A stretch of DNA of 64,000 nucleotides from Ferrimonas aestuarii (GCF_005116665.1 NZ_SWCJ01000003.1:62001-126000); one strand, 5' to 3'; shown: positions 37,259-46,668, counted from the first letter of the stretch. Notes: a model not told the origin generated them from the sequence alone. Numbers and translations are program-made.

Positions 37259-37782
37259 GAGCCTAAGTGCTCAGCCAGATACAGTGCCAGTCGAGCGGTC
37301 TTATCCATAGCCCGCACCGACAAGGTTGCGCCACTGATGCCGTCGATGGTCTGAGACAAGCGTTGCTGCTCCAATTCGGCGCCAATAAACTGCTTAGTAA
37401 ATGCCGGTCGGTGAACTTCCCAGCCACGGCTCTCACGGAAGATAAGCACTTCGGCATCGATAATCTTGCCCTGCTCCACCAGATACCCGAAGGTAATCGG
37501 CTGCTCTTTGCCGATGGCTTCTAGCACCCAAGCCGTGCGCTGGCCTTGCTGCCAATATCGCACTCGCAGCTTGCCATAATTCTGACCAATAAGATCTTTG
37601 ATGTTTTGCTTAAGCTCGCCCTTAAGCCACAGGGTTTTAGGGGCAGGCACGGAGGAAAATGACTCGGACAGGAACTGCTCCTGAGTCTTGTAAACGGTGT
37701 TAGCTGCATCCACTGGTGAAACAGATAGCGCTGCTAAAAATGCAAACAGGGGGCCGAAGCCCCCTAATAACGAAAGTTTCAT
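37255..37782 (-). CDS. Exported FMN-binding (flavinylated) protein
   Basis: A 175-residue exported protein (signal peptide ending VSPVDA) with an FMN_bind domain. The covalent flavinylation motif DGISGAT is present near residue 145, where ApbE attaches FMN to the threonine. It should be a periplasmic one-domain flavoprotein relaying electrons. It is sandwiched between a porin (one base upstream) and a PepSY membrane protein (4-bp overlap). No apbE gene is in the window; it would have to be supplied elsewhere. Confidence 0.82.
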   Translation of the reverse strand: MKLSLLGGFGPLFAFLAALSVSPVDAANTVYKTQEQFLSESFSSVPAPKTLWLKGELKQNIKDLIGQNYGKLRVRYWQQGQRTAWVLEAIGKEQPITFGYLVEQGKIIDAEVLIFRESRGWEVHRPAFTKQFIGAELEQQRLSQTIDGISGATLSVRAMDKTARLALYLAEHLGS

Positions 37783-37783
37783 C

Positions 37784-38953
37784 TTAGAAAGAGTAGCCTA
37801 CGCCTAGGTTAAAGCCGTTGTTATCAGAGCCATCGGTTTTCTCAGCCCACTGATAATCCGCTTTAAATACCACTTGAGGGTGAATCCAGTAGTTTACACC
37901 CACATCGGTTTGCTTCTCATCTTTCATGCTGCCTTTGAAGAACTCGTAGTCGCTGTAACGCGCGAACACGCCCACTTGTTCGGTCAGCTTAAAGCTAGGT
38001 TCGATATACCAACCTTTCTGGTCGTCGGCACCATTTTCAGACGCCACGTTGCCATCGATGTCCCACTGGGCATACAAGCCACGCAGACGGAAGTTACCAA
38101 CAGAATAGTCCATGTGGCCTTCCAGCAACATCGCGCTGCCGATGCCATCACCACTCATCTGAGACAGATCATCCTGATAGTTTACGCTGGCGCCCAAAGT
38201 CAGACCAGGAACGCCAGACCAGTTGATGGCCAGCGTACCTGCTAGGTTTTCTGCTGCGGCTTCAGAAACCTTCTGACGACCGCCACGGATGTAACCATCG
38301 CTGCTCTCCAAACCGCTGTGGATGAAGCCCTGTACCGTGATGCCGTTATCCAAGCGACCAATCAGGCCAGTACCCGCTTCCCACCAAGTGGTAGGCAAAA
38401 TGTATTTTTCTACGTTGTTACGCTCAACACCGTAGAAGGTATCAGGCTCGTGGGTTTCATTCAGCAGGCCGATTGGCAGCAGGAACAAACCGGAACGTGA
38501 CGTCAGGTTGTCAGACAGATCCCAATCGATGTAGGCCTGCTCCAGCTCCACTTCGCCATCTTTGCCTTCACCGGACAAAGAGTGCTCCAACTCCACTTCG
38601 GAGAAGAAGCGAATGTTGTCGGAAAACTCATAACCGAAGAACATCACAAAACGGTGGAAATCAATCTCTTTTTTAGCATCGGTGTTGTTGTAGTGCAGCT
38701 CACCGTAGCCACCGATAGACAGCTTATCTAAGGCAGACTTGCCAGAATCCGCTTCTACCGCTTCCACCGCAGCTTCCACGGCGGCTTGGTTTTCTTGCAC
38801 TTGGCGCTGCAATGTTTCAATGGCTTCCGCTTGCTTCTGAATCAGCTCCTGCTGAGCTTTCAGTTGAGCTTCCACGGAATCGGCCGCAACGGCACCACCA
38901 GTGAATAATGCCAGAGCCAGAGAGGCAGCTAGAGGTTTTACTTTAAAAGTCAT
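37784..38953 (-). CDS. Outer-membrane porin with N-terminal coiled coil (OprO/P-like)
   Basis: A 389-residue porin. The signal peptide ends GGAVAADS. A coiled-coil arm follows (EAQLKAQQELIQKQAEAIET and onward, about 28-70) and then a beta barrel with IGGYGELHYNNTD, FGYEFSDNIRFFSEVELEH, RSGLFLLPIGLLNETHEPDT and C-terminal LGVGYSF. The barrel resembles anion-selective OprO/P porins; the substrate is not clear. ATG 38953 was preferred over ATG 38956 for ribosome-site spacing. It heads an operon with the FMN-binding and PepSY genes. Confidence 0.82.
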   Translation of the reverse strand: MTFKVKPLAASLALALFTGGAVAADSVEAQLKAQQELIQKQAEAIETLQRQVQENQAAVEAAVEAVEADSGKSALDKLSIGGYGELHYNNTDAKKEIDFHRFVMFFGYEFSDNIRFFSEVELEHSLSGEGKDGEVELEQAYIDWDLSDNLTSRSGLFLLPIGLLNETHEPDTFYGVERNNVEKYILPTTWWEAGTGLIGRLDNGITVQGFIHSGLESSDGYIRGGRQKVSEAAAENLAGTLAINWSGVPGLTLGASVNYQDDLSQMSGDGIGSAMLLEGHMDYSVGNFRLRGLYAQWDIDGNVASENGADDQKGWYIEPSFKLTEQVGVFARYSDYEFFKGSMKDEKQTDVGVNYWIHPQVVFKADYQWAEKTDGSDNNGFNLGVGYSF

Positions 38954-39198
38954 CATCTTCCCTTTTGAACTATATTTAATCGAGGGTTGACGCAGATGAT
39001 AACCACTTTCATTAGTATTTCCACATTAATTTCACATTTTGTTGATCCATTCATGCTAAATACACCTTTTGAGAACTACCTCACTGGTTAACCAGTGAGT
39101 TACAAACCAGCACAGTTTGATAATCAATTCATCATTCAGCCTTCATTCAGCACCATGGTTGCAAACTCACTTCATAGAATTGAGAGAGAGTAGTAGCA

Positions 39199-39663
39199 AT
39201 GAAGCGCTCGTTAATGTTCATCGTTTTAGCAACACTGGCTCAGTCCACATGGGCTAACCAATACATCATCTACCCAGCCGGAGGCCAAGACGCCGAGCAG
39301 CAGAAGGCGGATACGCGAGAGTGCCAAACCTGGGCTACGGACAATACCGGGGTCGACCCTATTGCGCTGGCCAGTCAGCCGGTAACCACCACTGGCTCGT
39401 CTGAAGGTGGTAGTGCCCTGGGTGGCGCAGTGGGTGGGGCGGCATTAGGAGCTGCCATTGGCGCGATAGCCGGAGATGCTGGCGATGGCGCCGCCATAGG
39501 CGCAGGCTTAGGTTTGGTTCGAGGCAGTAACAAGCAGCGCCGAGCTCAGGATAACCAGCAGGAGCAGATGGCAAACGCCCAAGCGGAGCGCGATCAGATG
39601 ATGGGCACCTTTAACCGTGCCTTCAAAGCCTGTATGGAAGGCCGTGACTACCAGTTGAACTGA
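39199..39663 (+). CDS. Exported glycine-zipper protein
   Basis: A 154-residue exported protein with a signal peptide (MKRSLMFIVLATLAQSTWA). A glycine-zipper segment (ALGGAVGGAALGAAIGAIAG, about 73-92, continuing to GLGLV) is followed by a polar, helical tail with a RAFKACMEGRDYQLN end. Two cysteines (C36 in RECQTW and C146 in KACMEG) could form a disulphide. Such zippers insert in the outer membrane or envelope. Function unknown; single gene with GAGAG before the start. Confidence 0.7.
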   Translation: MKRSLMFIVLATLAQSTWANQYIIYPAGGQDAEQQKADTRECQTWATDNTGVDPIALASQPVTTTGSSEGGSALGGAVGGAALGAAIGAIAGDAGDGAAIGAGLGLVRGSNKQRRAQDNQQEQMANAQAERDQMMGTFNRAFKACMEGRDYQLN

Positions 39664-39718
39664 GGCTCAGCTTCCTCAAGCCTTGAGGCAACGCAGCGTC
39701 ACTGACCCAAATTGGTCG

Positions 39719-40510
39719 TTAGACGATGGATTGATGCTGTGGCTCCAACTCCTTAAACAGCTCAACAAACTGATGCGTCAGCTTGTGGGATGGCGCCAGA
39801 TGAATCAGTGGCAACTGCTGATGATGGGACTCTTTCATCTTAACTGAACTGTTCAGATGGGTTGCAAACAGCGGCACGCTGTCTTGCGCCTTTAATTCAT
39901 CCACCAGCGTCTGGGGCAGCTTGGCCTGAGGGTTAAACTGATTCACCACAATGCCTTCGGCGATGAGATCCCGATTGTGATCCGCTTTCAGCTCCAGCAT
40001 ATTGGCCATCAAACGATCGATCGCCTGCGCCGAAAAGCCATCGCAATCAAAGGGGATAAGCACCCTATCAGCGGCAATCAACGCGGATTTGGAGTAGAAG
40101 TTAAAGTTTGGCGGGGTATCGATGTAGATGCGGTCAAACTCCTTTTCTAAGGTTTTTAGCGCATCCCGAAGCTTGTAGATTTTGTAACGCATCTCAAGCT
40201 CTCGCTCGAGCACCGACAGGGCCGGACTGGCGGGCAGCAAACTCAAGTTTTCAAATTGAGTGGCATGAACGAATTGCTCTGGCGACGGCGCGGAGCTAAA
40301 CCAGCCAACGGTCTGTTTTAGCAGATCCGCCACCGTCTTATCCTTAGGCAAGTTGGATTCGTCGACACCGAGGTAGTGGCTACTGTTGCCCTGCACGTCC
40401 AGATCCACCAACAGGGTTTTAAATCCCTGTGCCGCACTGATGGCCGCCAGATTGACACTGATGCTGGACTTACCGACACCGCCCTTCTGATTAAACACAA
40501 CCCGTTTCAT
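39719..40510 (-). CDS. Orphan ParA-family ATPase
   Basis: A 263-residue ParA/MinD-type ATPase with the deviant Walker A KGGVGKSS (8-15), the switch-like DLDVQGNSS segment and IDTPPNF Walker B. No parB gene or chromosome-partition neighbour is seen, so it is an orphan. Such orphans position cargo such as chemoreceptor arrays, carboxysomes or pili. It is divergent from the small gene at 40674. No replication origin or plasmid-type features are nearby. Confidence 0.85.
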   Translation of the reverse strand: MKRVVFNQKGGVGKSSISVNLAAISAAQGFKTLLVDLDVQGNSSHYLGVDESNLPKDKTVADLLKQTVGWFSSAPSPEQFVHATQFENLSLLPASPALSVLERELEMRYKIYKLRDALKTLEKEFDRIYIDTPPNFNFYSKSALIAADRVLIPFDCDGFSAQAIDRLMANMLELKADHNRDLIAEGIVVNQFNPQAKLPQTLVDELKAQDSVPLFATHLNSSVKMKESHHQQLPLIHLAPSHKLTHQFVELFKELEPQHQSIV

Positions 40511-40673
40511 CGCTCTTATCCTTAAGTGCTGAATATTTAATCAGATTATCGAACTGCTACCCACTTGTCAGCAGTCAAATCACTTATCAAACAACTAAAT
40601 CTGCCAATGATTGCCACCCAGAGGTCGATTCGAGCTACAATCGGCGGATAACTCTGTTGAGATTCACAAGACT

Positions 40674-41117
40674 ATGTCCAACATTCGTAACTTTAGCCGC
40701 CACCGCTGGCAGGTGGCCGACCAAGGCCTCGCACTGCAAGAGTTCATTGCTCAGGACGCTCAAGTGCATATGTTGTTTCGAGGCGCCACTAACCTAGAGC
40801 AAGTCGTGAATATGCTCGTCAATCTGGTAAAAGCGGACTCACCGGAGTTCCTGCAGCAGGAGATCAATCAAGAGAGCCTGCTGCAGATCTTAAGCAGTGG
40901 GTTTCGAACCATGGTTCTAAAAAGCCTACAAGGGGATGAGCTGAGCCAATCAGAGCACCTCGTTTGCCTGATGGCGCGCCACTTTTCCCAGAAAAACTAC
41001 GAGCCAGAGCTCAGTGAAGAGGCGCAAAACCTGTGTCAACAGACTCTTGGTCTCTACAGCCAGTGGGATGCTGAGATGACCAAACGCCGCCGTAGTCAGC
41101 GCAATATGATGAAATAG
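40674..41117 (+). CDS. Small soluble protein of unknown function
   Basis: A 147-residue protein, soluble and helical, without signal or motif that I recognise. It starts MSNIRNFSRHRWQVADQGLA and ends with KRRRSQRNMMK, a very basic tail. The start at 40674 was chosen over one at 40611 because the extra residues look untranslated. It is divergent from the ParA gene, sharing a 163-bp promoter region, and is followed by a strong terminator. Partnership with ParA is possible but unsupported. Confidence 0.6.
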   Translation: MSNIRNFSRHRWQVADQGLALQEFIAQDAQVHMLFRGATNLEQVVNMLVNLVKADSPEFLQQEINQESLLQILSSGFRTMVLKSLQGDELSQSEHLVCLMARHFSQKNYEPELSEEAQNLCQQTLGLYSQWDAEMTKRRRSQRNMMK

Positions 41118-41136
41118 TCAGTTCAAAGAGAACCAA

Positions 41137-41178
41137 AAAAAACGCTGCCAACTCAACACATTGAGGGCAGCGTTTTTT
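41137..41178. terminator. Bidirectional intrinsic terminator
   Basis: A 13-bp stem (AAAAAACGCTGCC / GGCAGCGTTTTTT) lies between two convergent genes and ends in T-runs on both strands. Confidence 0.9.
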
Positions 41179-41197
41179 GTGCTCAATCCAAGCTATT

Positions 41198-41995
41198 TTA
41201 CAGTGCGCGGATGATGCCGCCTTCAACTCGCAGTGACTGGCCGTTCATGGCGCGGTTACTGGTCAGATACACCGTGGCATTGGCCACTTCCTCTACCTGA
41301 ACAAAGCGCTGCAGCAAGCTGGTTGGCTCGTGCTCGGTGAAGTAGTTGTCGGTCAGCTCTTGTACTGGCTTGCCTTCTGACTCAGACAGCGTGTCGAAGT
41401 AGTTCTCTACCCCTTCGGTCCAGGTTGGGCCTGGCAGCACGGAGTTCACGGTGACGTCTTGGCCTTTGGTCAATTCCGCCAGCGCTCGCGATAGGGAAAT
41501 CAGAGCAGTCTTGGTCACTGAGTAATGCACCATCTGTCCTAATGGCTTAATGCCACACTCGGATGAGATATTAACGATGCGACCAAAGCCACGCTGCTGC
41601 ATCTTAGGCAGCAGACTACGAGACAGGCGCACGGCGCTCATGATGTTGACGTTAAAATAGTGCATCCACTCGTCATCACTGATCTCTTCAAAGGCTTTCA
41701 CCTCGAAGATGCCGGTGTTGTTAATCAGGATGTCGATACCGCCCAATTCGTCAGCTTTCGCCAGCAGCGCATCGGTTTGTGCCGCATCGGACAGATCGCC
41801 GGCGATGGCATGAACTCTGCCATTGGCAGCGCACTCTTGCACCAGTTGGTCGGCAACCTCTTGGCAGCGCTCTAGGGTACGACCATGAATGATCACCTCA
41901 GCCCCTTCATTCAGGTAGGCCTTAGCGACAGCGCGGCCGATGCCCGCAGTTGAACCGGAAACCAATACTCGCTTATTCTCTAAATTGAGCTGCAT
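41198..41995 (-). CDS. Short-chain dehydrogenase/reductase
   Basis: A 265-residue classical SDR. Cofactor motif VSGSTAGIG (12-20), GDLSD, INNTGIFE and the catalytic serine around 144 with Y158 and K162 (YSVTK) are all present. HGRT after beta-2 suggests NADP(H) preference. The end RVEGGIIRAL is typical. The substrate is unknown; sugar, hydroxy acid or fatty-acyl compounds are all possible. It is divergent from the methyltransferase gene, with an AT-rich 108-bp spacer. Confidence 0.9.
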   Translation of the reverse strand: MQLNLENKRVLVSGSTAGIGRAVAKAYLNEGAEVIIHGRTLERCQEVADQLVQECAANGRVHAIAGDLSDAAQTDALLAKADELGGIDILINNTGIFEVKAFEEISDDEWMHYFNVNIMSAVRLSRSLLPKMQQRGFGRIVNISSECGIKPLGQMVHYSVTKTALISLSRALAELTKGQDVTVNSVLPGPTWTEGVENYFDTLSESEGKPVQELTDNYFTEHEPTSLLQRFVQVEEVANATVYLTSNRAMNGQSLRVEGGIIRAL

Positions 41996-42103
41996 CTCAA
42001 CCTCATGACAAAGGGATTAAATTGAGTCTGAGTGTAGTCGTCAATCCTGAAAGCAAAAAATTATCTTTGATAATATTTTTAATAATTAAAGGTTATAGAT
42101 AGG

Positions 42104-42859
42104 ATGTCGATTTCCGCCCCACAGGACCACTTCTCCGGCCACGCCAAAGAGTACGCTCAGTTTCGTCCCGATTACCCAAGCGAACTGTTTAGGATCATCT
42201 TAGAGCATTGCCCCGACTCCCCTATGGCTGCGGATATCGCCACCGGCTCGGGCCAATGTGCCGTCGCGATTGCCCCCCGCTGCAAACGGGTATTTGGACT
42301 GGACATCAGTAGTGAACAGCTCAAACACGCCAGCGGCCACCCCAAACTTAGCTATTTGGTTTCTCGGGCTGAAACCCTGCCCTTTAAAGACAACCAATTA
42401 GACCTCATCACCGTGGCTCAAGCGCTACATTGGCTCGACCTGCCCCACTTCTTTGAGGAAGCAGAACGAACGCTGTCGCCTTTGGGAACACTGGCCATTA
42501 TCGGTTACGGCAACTGCTTGGTGTCACCCGAAGTGGATAGGGTGGTGGAGCACTTGTATGAAGCAGTACTAGGAGAATACTGGACGCCGGGTCGGCGCTG
42601 GGTAGAGCAGGGCTATGAAAATGTCGCAGAGCAGATGCCCTTTGGCATTCCCAAAGTGCATAAGTTGGAAATTGAGAAGCACTGGACGCTGGCGCAGTTT
42701 ATCGGTTATCTGCAAACTTGGTCGGCGCTCAAAGCATACCTAAACGATCACGACGCCAGTGCGCTTAATGCTACCTGGGCGGCGTTAACACAGGCGTGGG
42801 GGCAAGGTACAAAAGCGGTTCGTTGGCCGCTAACCCTACACCTGTGTCGTCGAAAATAG
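42104..42859 (+). CDS. Class I SAM-dependent methyltransferase
   Basis: A 251-residue methyltransferase of the Methyltransf_11 type. Motif I AADIATGSGQCAVAIA, acidic LDIS after beta-2 and LDLITVAQALHWLDL (motif IV) are present. It starts SISAPQDHFSGHAKEYAQFR, as in a common family of small-molecule methyltransferases. AGG precedes ATG 42104. The substrate is unknown. It converges on the dms operon end with 17 bp between stops. Confidence 0.87.
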   Translation: MSISAPQDHFSGHAKEYAQFRPDYPSELFRIILEHCPDSPMAADIATGSGQCAVAIAPRCKRVFGLDISSEQLKHASGHPKLSYLVSRAETLPFKDNQLDLITVAQALHWLDLPHFFEEAERTLSPLGTLAIIGYGNCLVSPEVDRVVEHLYEAVLGEYWTPGRRWVEQGYENVAEQMPFGIPKVHKLEIEKHWTLAQFIGYLQTWSALKAYLNDHDASALNATWAALTQAWGQGTKAVRWPLTLHLCRRK

Positions 42860-42876
42860 GGGCTATAGAATCAAAC

Positions 42877-43491
42877 CTACAGATATAAACGCTTGTTAGT
42901 CACAATCAAGCCGCGGCTCTCAACCAATGCGCTCAGCAGTTGGCCGGCTAATATGGCAAAGCCTTTCATGTAATCGGTGGTGCCATGTTCCAGCACCAGC
43001 TCAAATAGGCGCGGTGCCCACGGCATTAAGTGCTCGGATAACAGCTCATTCACTGCCGCCCCATCGTTTCGATTCAATAGCTCCACCAACACCGCCAGCA
43101 TCAAACCGATGTGATCCACAGGCTCGGTATGCTCGGTTTGCAACGCGATGTCATTACCTCGACAGAAGGCTTTGAAATTAACCATGGTTTGGCCACAAAC
43201 CAGATTTTCTCGGTCGGTGTATACCGAGCCCCACGGGTAGGCCAGTGCCGTTCCTGGGCCGATAAACAGTCGATAAAAATCTCGTTCGATGGCGTCAAAG
43301 CCATCTTTTTCGATGCTCTGCTCAATTCGACCGCAGGCCTCAACAATCTCTTTAGGGTCACCAATTTCTGGCCAGGCGCTAAGCAGTTGGCTGTCGGTCA
43401 GCTCAGTTAAAAATGCTGCCGTCGGCTTGGGGTAAAACACATTGTGCAGCACGCCTAATGCGGCTACAGCCATTGAAGTATCAATTGCCAT
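42877..43491 (-). CDS. dmsG: TorD/DmsD-family chaperone for the DMSO reductase
   Basis: A 204-residue TorD-family chaperone, all-helical, that guards the Tat signal and cofactor loading of molybdoenzymes. Signature segments are DFYRLFIGPGTALAYPWGSV and EHTEPVDHIGLMLAVLVELL. It is the last gene of the dms operon, 61 bp after dmsB, and its client should be DmsA. AGGAG precedes the third codon of the longest frame with correct spacing, so ATG 43491 was chosen over ATG 43497. The dmsG name follows the Shewanella operon; it is inferred. Confidence 0.88.
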   Translation of the reverse strand: MAIDTSMAVAALGVLHNVFYPKPTAAFLTELTDSQLLSAWPEIGDPKEIVEACGRIEQSIEKDGFDAIERDFYRLFIGPGTALAYPWGSVYTDRENLVCGQTMVNFKAFCRGNDIALQTEHTEPVDHIGLMLAVLVELLNRNDGAAVNELLSEHLMPWAPRLFELVLEHGTTDYMKGFAILAGQLLSALVESRGLIVTNKRLYL

Positions 43492-43513
43492 CGGCATCTC
43501 CTAGACCCAAAAC

Positions 43514-43535
43514 AGGGGCGACCTGAGCCGCCCCT
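43514..43535 (-). other. Intergenic RNA hairpin in the dms operon
   Basis: A 7-bp stem (AGGGGCG / CGCCCCT) with an 8-base loop lies between dmsB and dmsG. There is no T-run, so it is more likely an mRNA stabiliser or attenuator that lowers dmsG expression than a full terminator. Confidence 0.45.
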
Positions 43536-43552
43536 GACATCACACAGAAAAG

Positions 43553-44170
43553 TTAAACTTCAAACTCGTTGAGAATACGACCACCGGCCTGGGCCAAACG
43601 ATTCATCTTAATCACGATGTTTGGTTCAGTAACGGACGAGTCCGGAAGCGGCTGAATGTTGGCGTTGTCGCCGTATTTAGCACGCAGCTCGGCAATTGGG
43701 CCAAACTCCAGCGCCCGCAATGGGCAAGACTCCACACAGCTTGGCAGCTTGCCTTCGGCAACGCGGTCGAAACAGCCATCGCATTTGGTCATCACGCCAC
43801 GTTCACTGTCAAACTGAGGTGCATCGTATGGACAAGCACGGGAACAGCTTTGACAGCCGATACAGATACTCTGATCCACATGAACGAAACCGTCTGATTT
43901 GCGCTTGTGCATCGCGGCGGTTGGACACGCTTTCACACACACAGGATCAGAGCAATGGTTGCAGGCTACCGACGCGTAATAGGCAAATACGCCATTACCA
44001 AAGCTGCCGTCGCCATTTGGCGACCAGTTACCGCCACCGTATTCATACACGCGGCGCCACTTTACGCCTAAGGGAGTGTCACTGCGGTCTTTACAGGCCA
44101 CGTGACAAGTTTTACAGCCGGTACACTTGGTGGTGTCGATGAAAAATCCATATTGAACTGCATCAGTCAT
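43553..44170 (-). CDS. dmsB: DMSO reductase iron-sulphur subunit
   Basis: A 205-residue four-cluster ferredoxin. Cysteine motifs CTGCKTCHVAC, CNHCSDPVCVKAC, CIGCQSCSRAC and CDGCF with a distal CVESCP hold four [4Fe-4S] clusters and match E. coli DmsB. It has no signal and is expected to ride out with DmsA by the Tat route. It carries electrons from the decaheme/barrel conduit to the molybdenum subunit. It lies 18 bp after dmsA. Confidence 0.94.
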   Translation of the reverse strand: MTDAVQYGFFIDTTKCTGCKTCHVACKDRSDTPLGVKWRRVYEYGGGNWSPNGDGSFGNGVFAYYASVACNHCSDPVCVKACPTAAMHKRKSDGFVHVDQSICIGCQSCSRACPYDAPQFDSERGVMTKCDGCFDRVAEGKLPSCVESCPLRALEFGPIAELRAKYGDNANIQPLPDSSVTEPNIVIKMNRLAQAGGRILNEFEV

Positions 44171-44188
44171 TATCTTATCTCCCAGAGC

Positions 44189-46642
44189 TTACGCAGACAG
44201 TTTGACGCGGATGGTGTGCTGCGGATTACCCTTAGACACCGGAGTTGGGTGGTACTTAGTCAAGGTGTTAGAGCAGCCGCCAACATCGACCCCGTTAGCG
44301 CCCTTCTGATACCAAGCACCTTGAGCCATCGCCACCACACCAGGGATAACCCGAGGCGTAATGCGAATGCGCACCTCAATGGTGCCTTGAGGGCTAGTCA
44401 CCTTAACCATCTGACCATTTTCGAAGTTGCCCGCATCGGCAGGATTCACCCAAACGCAGTCCTCAACCGCTTCACGCAGCCAAGCCACGTTGTGGTAGCT
44501 AGAGTGAGTACGGCCCTTGGTGTGGTAGCCCACTACCTGCAGAGGGTAATCGTCCTTGGTGTCGGCATCCTCGTAACCCTGCCAAGCAACGGTGTATTTC
44601 GGCAGTGCAGTAATCTGGTCATAAGGCATATCTGACAGCGGAGTGGTTTCTGCCGCTTTCTTAGCCCACGCCAGTGAGTAGATCTCAATCTTACCCGATG
44701 GGGTGTTAACCGGATTGGCCGCCGCATCGTCAACAAAGTCCTTCATCGCCACGTAAGTGGTTGGCGCAAAGGTGCGGTATACGCCTACTTTCTGCGCTTC
44801 GGCATAGGTCGCTGGCAGGTTCCAGTCAGGGTTGTAGCTGCGGGTGACTTCATACATGTGATCCAGCCACTGCTGCTCGGTGCGACCTTCGCTAAACTCC
44901 CCTTCCACGCCAAAGGCTTTCGCCAGGCCCAAACCGATCTCATACATGTTCTTACAGTTGTAGAGCGGAGTAATCGCAGACTTAGTGAAGGTGACGTAAC
45001 CCAACTGACCAGAGGCGTAGGAGTCGCCGGCCATGTCGTCGGTTTCCAGCCAAGTGGTGTCTGGCAAGATGTAGTCAGCAAACTTCGCCGATGGCGTCAT
45101 CCAGCAGTCACAAACCACAATCAATTCACACTTGGTGTCATCTTCCAAAATCGCCTTGGTGTGGTTGATATCAGCATGTTGGTTAATCAGCGCGTTACCA
45201 GAAACGTTGAATACCGCTTTGATGTTGGTACCCAGCTTTTCTCCTGCTTCCAAACCACTCACCCCATGGGTTTCGTAGGTCATGTTCTCACCGTTTTCGA
45301 TGGCTTCCGCCCAGGTGAAGAAGGAGATGGAGGCTTTTTCTGGGTTGCTACCAGAGGACATGCCACCGGTACCACGGCCGTAGTTCTTCGGCAGAGCACC
45401 ACTGTTCACACCGGACTGACCAATCTTACCGGTCAGAATTGGCAACATGTACAAGCTGCGTACGGTCTGCTCACCACAGGCATGACGGTTGGTACCAGCA
45501 CCGATGCTGATGTAAGGCGCATTGGCGTTCATGATCTTGTTGGCCAGTTCGATGATCGCCTGCTCAGGAATACCACATACGGTCGCCGCCCAAGCTGGGG
45601 TATGCACGGTTTCGCCAGCGAACTTGCCTTCACGCAGGATGTAGTCCTTGAAGTTCTCTTCCACATCAATGTGCTCGGCGTAATCTGGGTTATCCAGCTT
45701 GGCCTGCTCCAGAGAAGCACGGTCATAACCGATGGCGTACTTATTAATGAAATCGATGGAATTGGCGTCCACCCAGCCAGTGCTGATCATCTGATAGGCA
45801 ATCGCTTCTGCCAGTGCACCGTCGGTACCCGGGCGAATTGGCAACCACTGATCCTCTTTGCCCAGCGCAGTATCGGTGTAACGAGGGTCAACCAAAACCA
45901 CGTCCAGATTGCCGTTGTCCTGCAGGGCGTTGAGCATGTCGTACTGCTCACCGGAGCCAGACATACGGATCTCAAATGGGTTGAAACCAAAACCAACGAA
46001 CAGATCGGAGTTACGCAGTTCAGACAGGTAGCTACCAGACTGAGTGCTGGAGCCGATGATCGCAGGCGTTGCGGCGTTGATCTGCGCCCATGAGTAGTTG
46101 CCATAGTAGTTCAGGTGACCGCCACTTAAGCGCAGGGCACGACGAATGCAGCTGCTGGAGTGGAAGCCATAGTAAGCACCAGAACCATAGTGCTGGAAGA
46201 TCGAGCGAGGACCATACTGATCGCGCAGCTCGGTGACCTTGGCGGCAATCTCTTCAAACGCTTGCTCCCAGGAGATCTCCTCGAAGATCGCCTCACCACG
46301 TTTGGCGCCGGCTTTACGTTTCATGGGCGACTTCAGGCGATCCGCGGCATAGGTGCGCTGCTTCAAAGAGCGACCACGCAGACAAGCACGAATCTGATGG
46401 GAACCGTATTGGTCCTCCCCATGATAATCCCCTTCCACACGCACGATGGTATCGTCGGAAGTGATCACTTTGACTGGGCAGTTGGAGCCACAGTTCACCA
46501 AACAGGCGTTGTAGCTTATCTGCTCATCCGCAGGACCTGGGACTTCCGGCACGGCGGTTTGACTGTCTTTGCTGCCACAAGCGGTCACACAGGACACCGC
46601 GCTGGCTGCGGCACTTAATTTTAGAAAATCACGTCTTTGCAT
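44189..46642 (-). CDS. dmsA: Extracellular DMSO reductase catalytic subunit
   Basis: An 817-residue molybdopterin oxidoreductase. A Tat signal (RRDFLK) is followed by a lipobox with C22 (SCVTAC), so it is a Tat-exported lipoprotein, as in Shewanella. [4Fe-4S] ligands are C47, C51, C55 and C87. S184 in YGNYSWAQI is the expected molybdenum ligand, which marks a DMSO-reductase rather than a nitrate reductase. With DmsE/F and DmsB it should reduce DMSO (or related oxides) at the cell surface. Complete; 27 bp after dmsF. Confidence 0.94.
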   Translation of the reverse strand: MQRRDFLKLSAAASAVSCVTACGSKDSQTAVPEVPGPADEQISYNACLVNCGSNCPVKVITSDDTIVRVEGDYHGEDQYGSHQIRACLRGRSLKQRTYAADRLKSPMKRKAGAKRGEAIFEEISWEQAFEEIAAKVTELRDQYGPRSIFQHYGSGAYYGFHSSSCIRRALRLSGGHLNYYGNYSWAQINAATPAIIGSSTQSGSYLSELRNSDLFVGFGFNPFEIRMSGSGEQYDMLNALQDNGNLDVVLVDPRYTDTALGKEDQWLPIRPGTDGALAEAIAYQMISTGWVDANSIDFINKYAIGYDRASLEQAKLDNPDYAEHIDVEENFKDYILREGKFAGETVHTPAWAATVCGIPEQAIIELANKIMNANAPYISIGAGTNRHACGEQTVRSLYMLPILTGKIGQSGVNSGALPKNYGRGTGGMSSGSNPEKASISFFTWAEAIENGENMTYETHGVSGLEAGEKLGTNIKAVFNVSGNALINQHADINHTKAILEDDTKCELIVVCDCWMTPSAKFADYILPDTTWLETDDMAGDSYASGQLGYVTFTKSAITPLYNCKNMYEIGLGLAKAFGVEGEFSEGRTEQQWLDHMYEVTRSYNPDWNLPATYAEAQKVGVYRTFAPTTYVAMKDFVDDAAANPVNTPSGKIEIYSLAWAKKAAETTPLSDMPYDQITALPKYTVAWQGYEDADTKDDYPLQVVGYHTKGRTHSSYHNVAWLREAVEDCVWVNPADAGNFENGQMVKVTSPQGTIEVRIRITPRVIPGVVAMAQGAWYQKGANGVDVGGCSNTLTKYHPTPVSKGNPQHTIRVKLSA

Positions 46643-46668
46643 GAGATTTTTCCTTTTTATTAAATTCG

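Noticed and set aside
38997..39014. Fur-like sequence upstream of the porin gene
   Set aside because: TGATAA and TCATTA halves are visible but only four of six positions are symmetric, too weak to call.
44858..46093. A 411-codon open frame antisense to dmsA
   Set aside because: It lies entirely opposite a well-supported molybdoenzyme gene and its translation shows no domain; it arises from codon bias.
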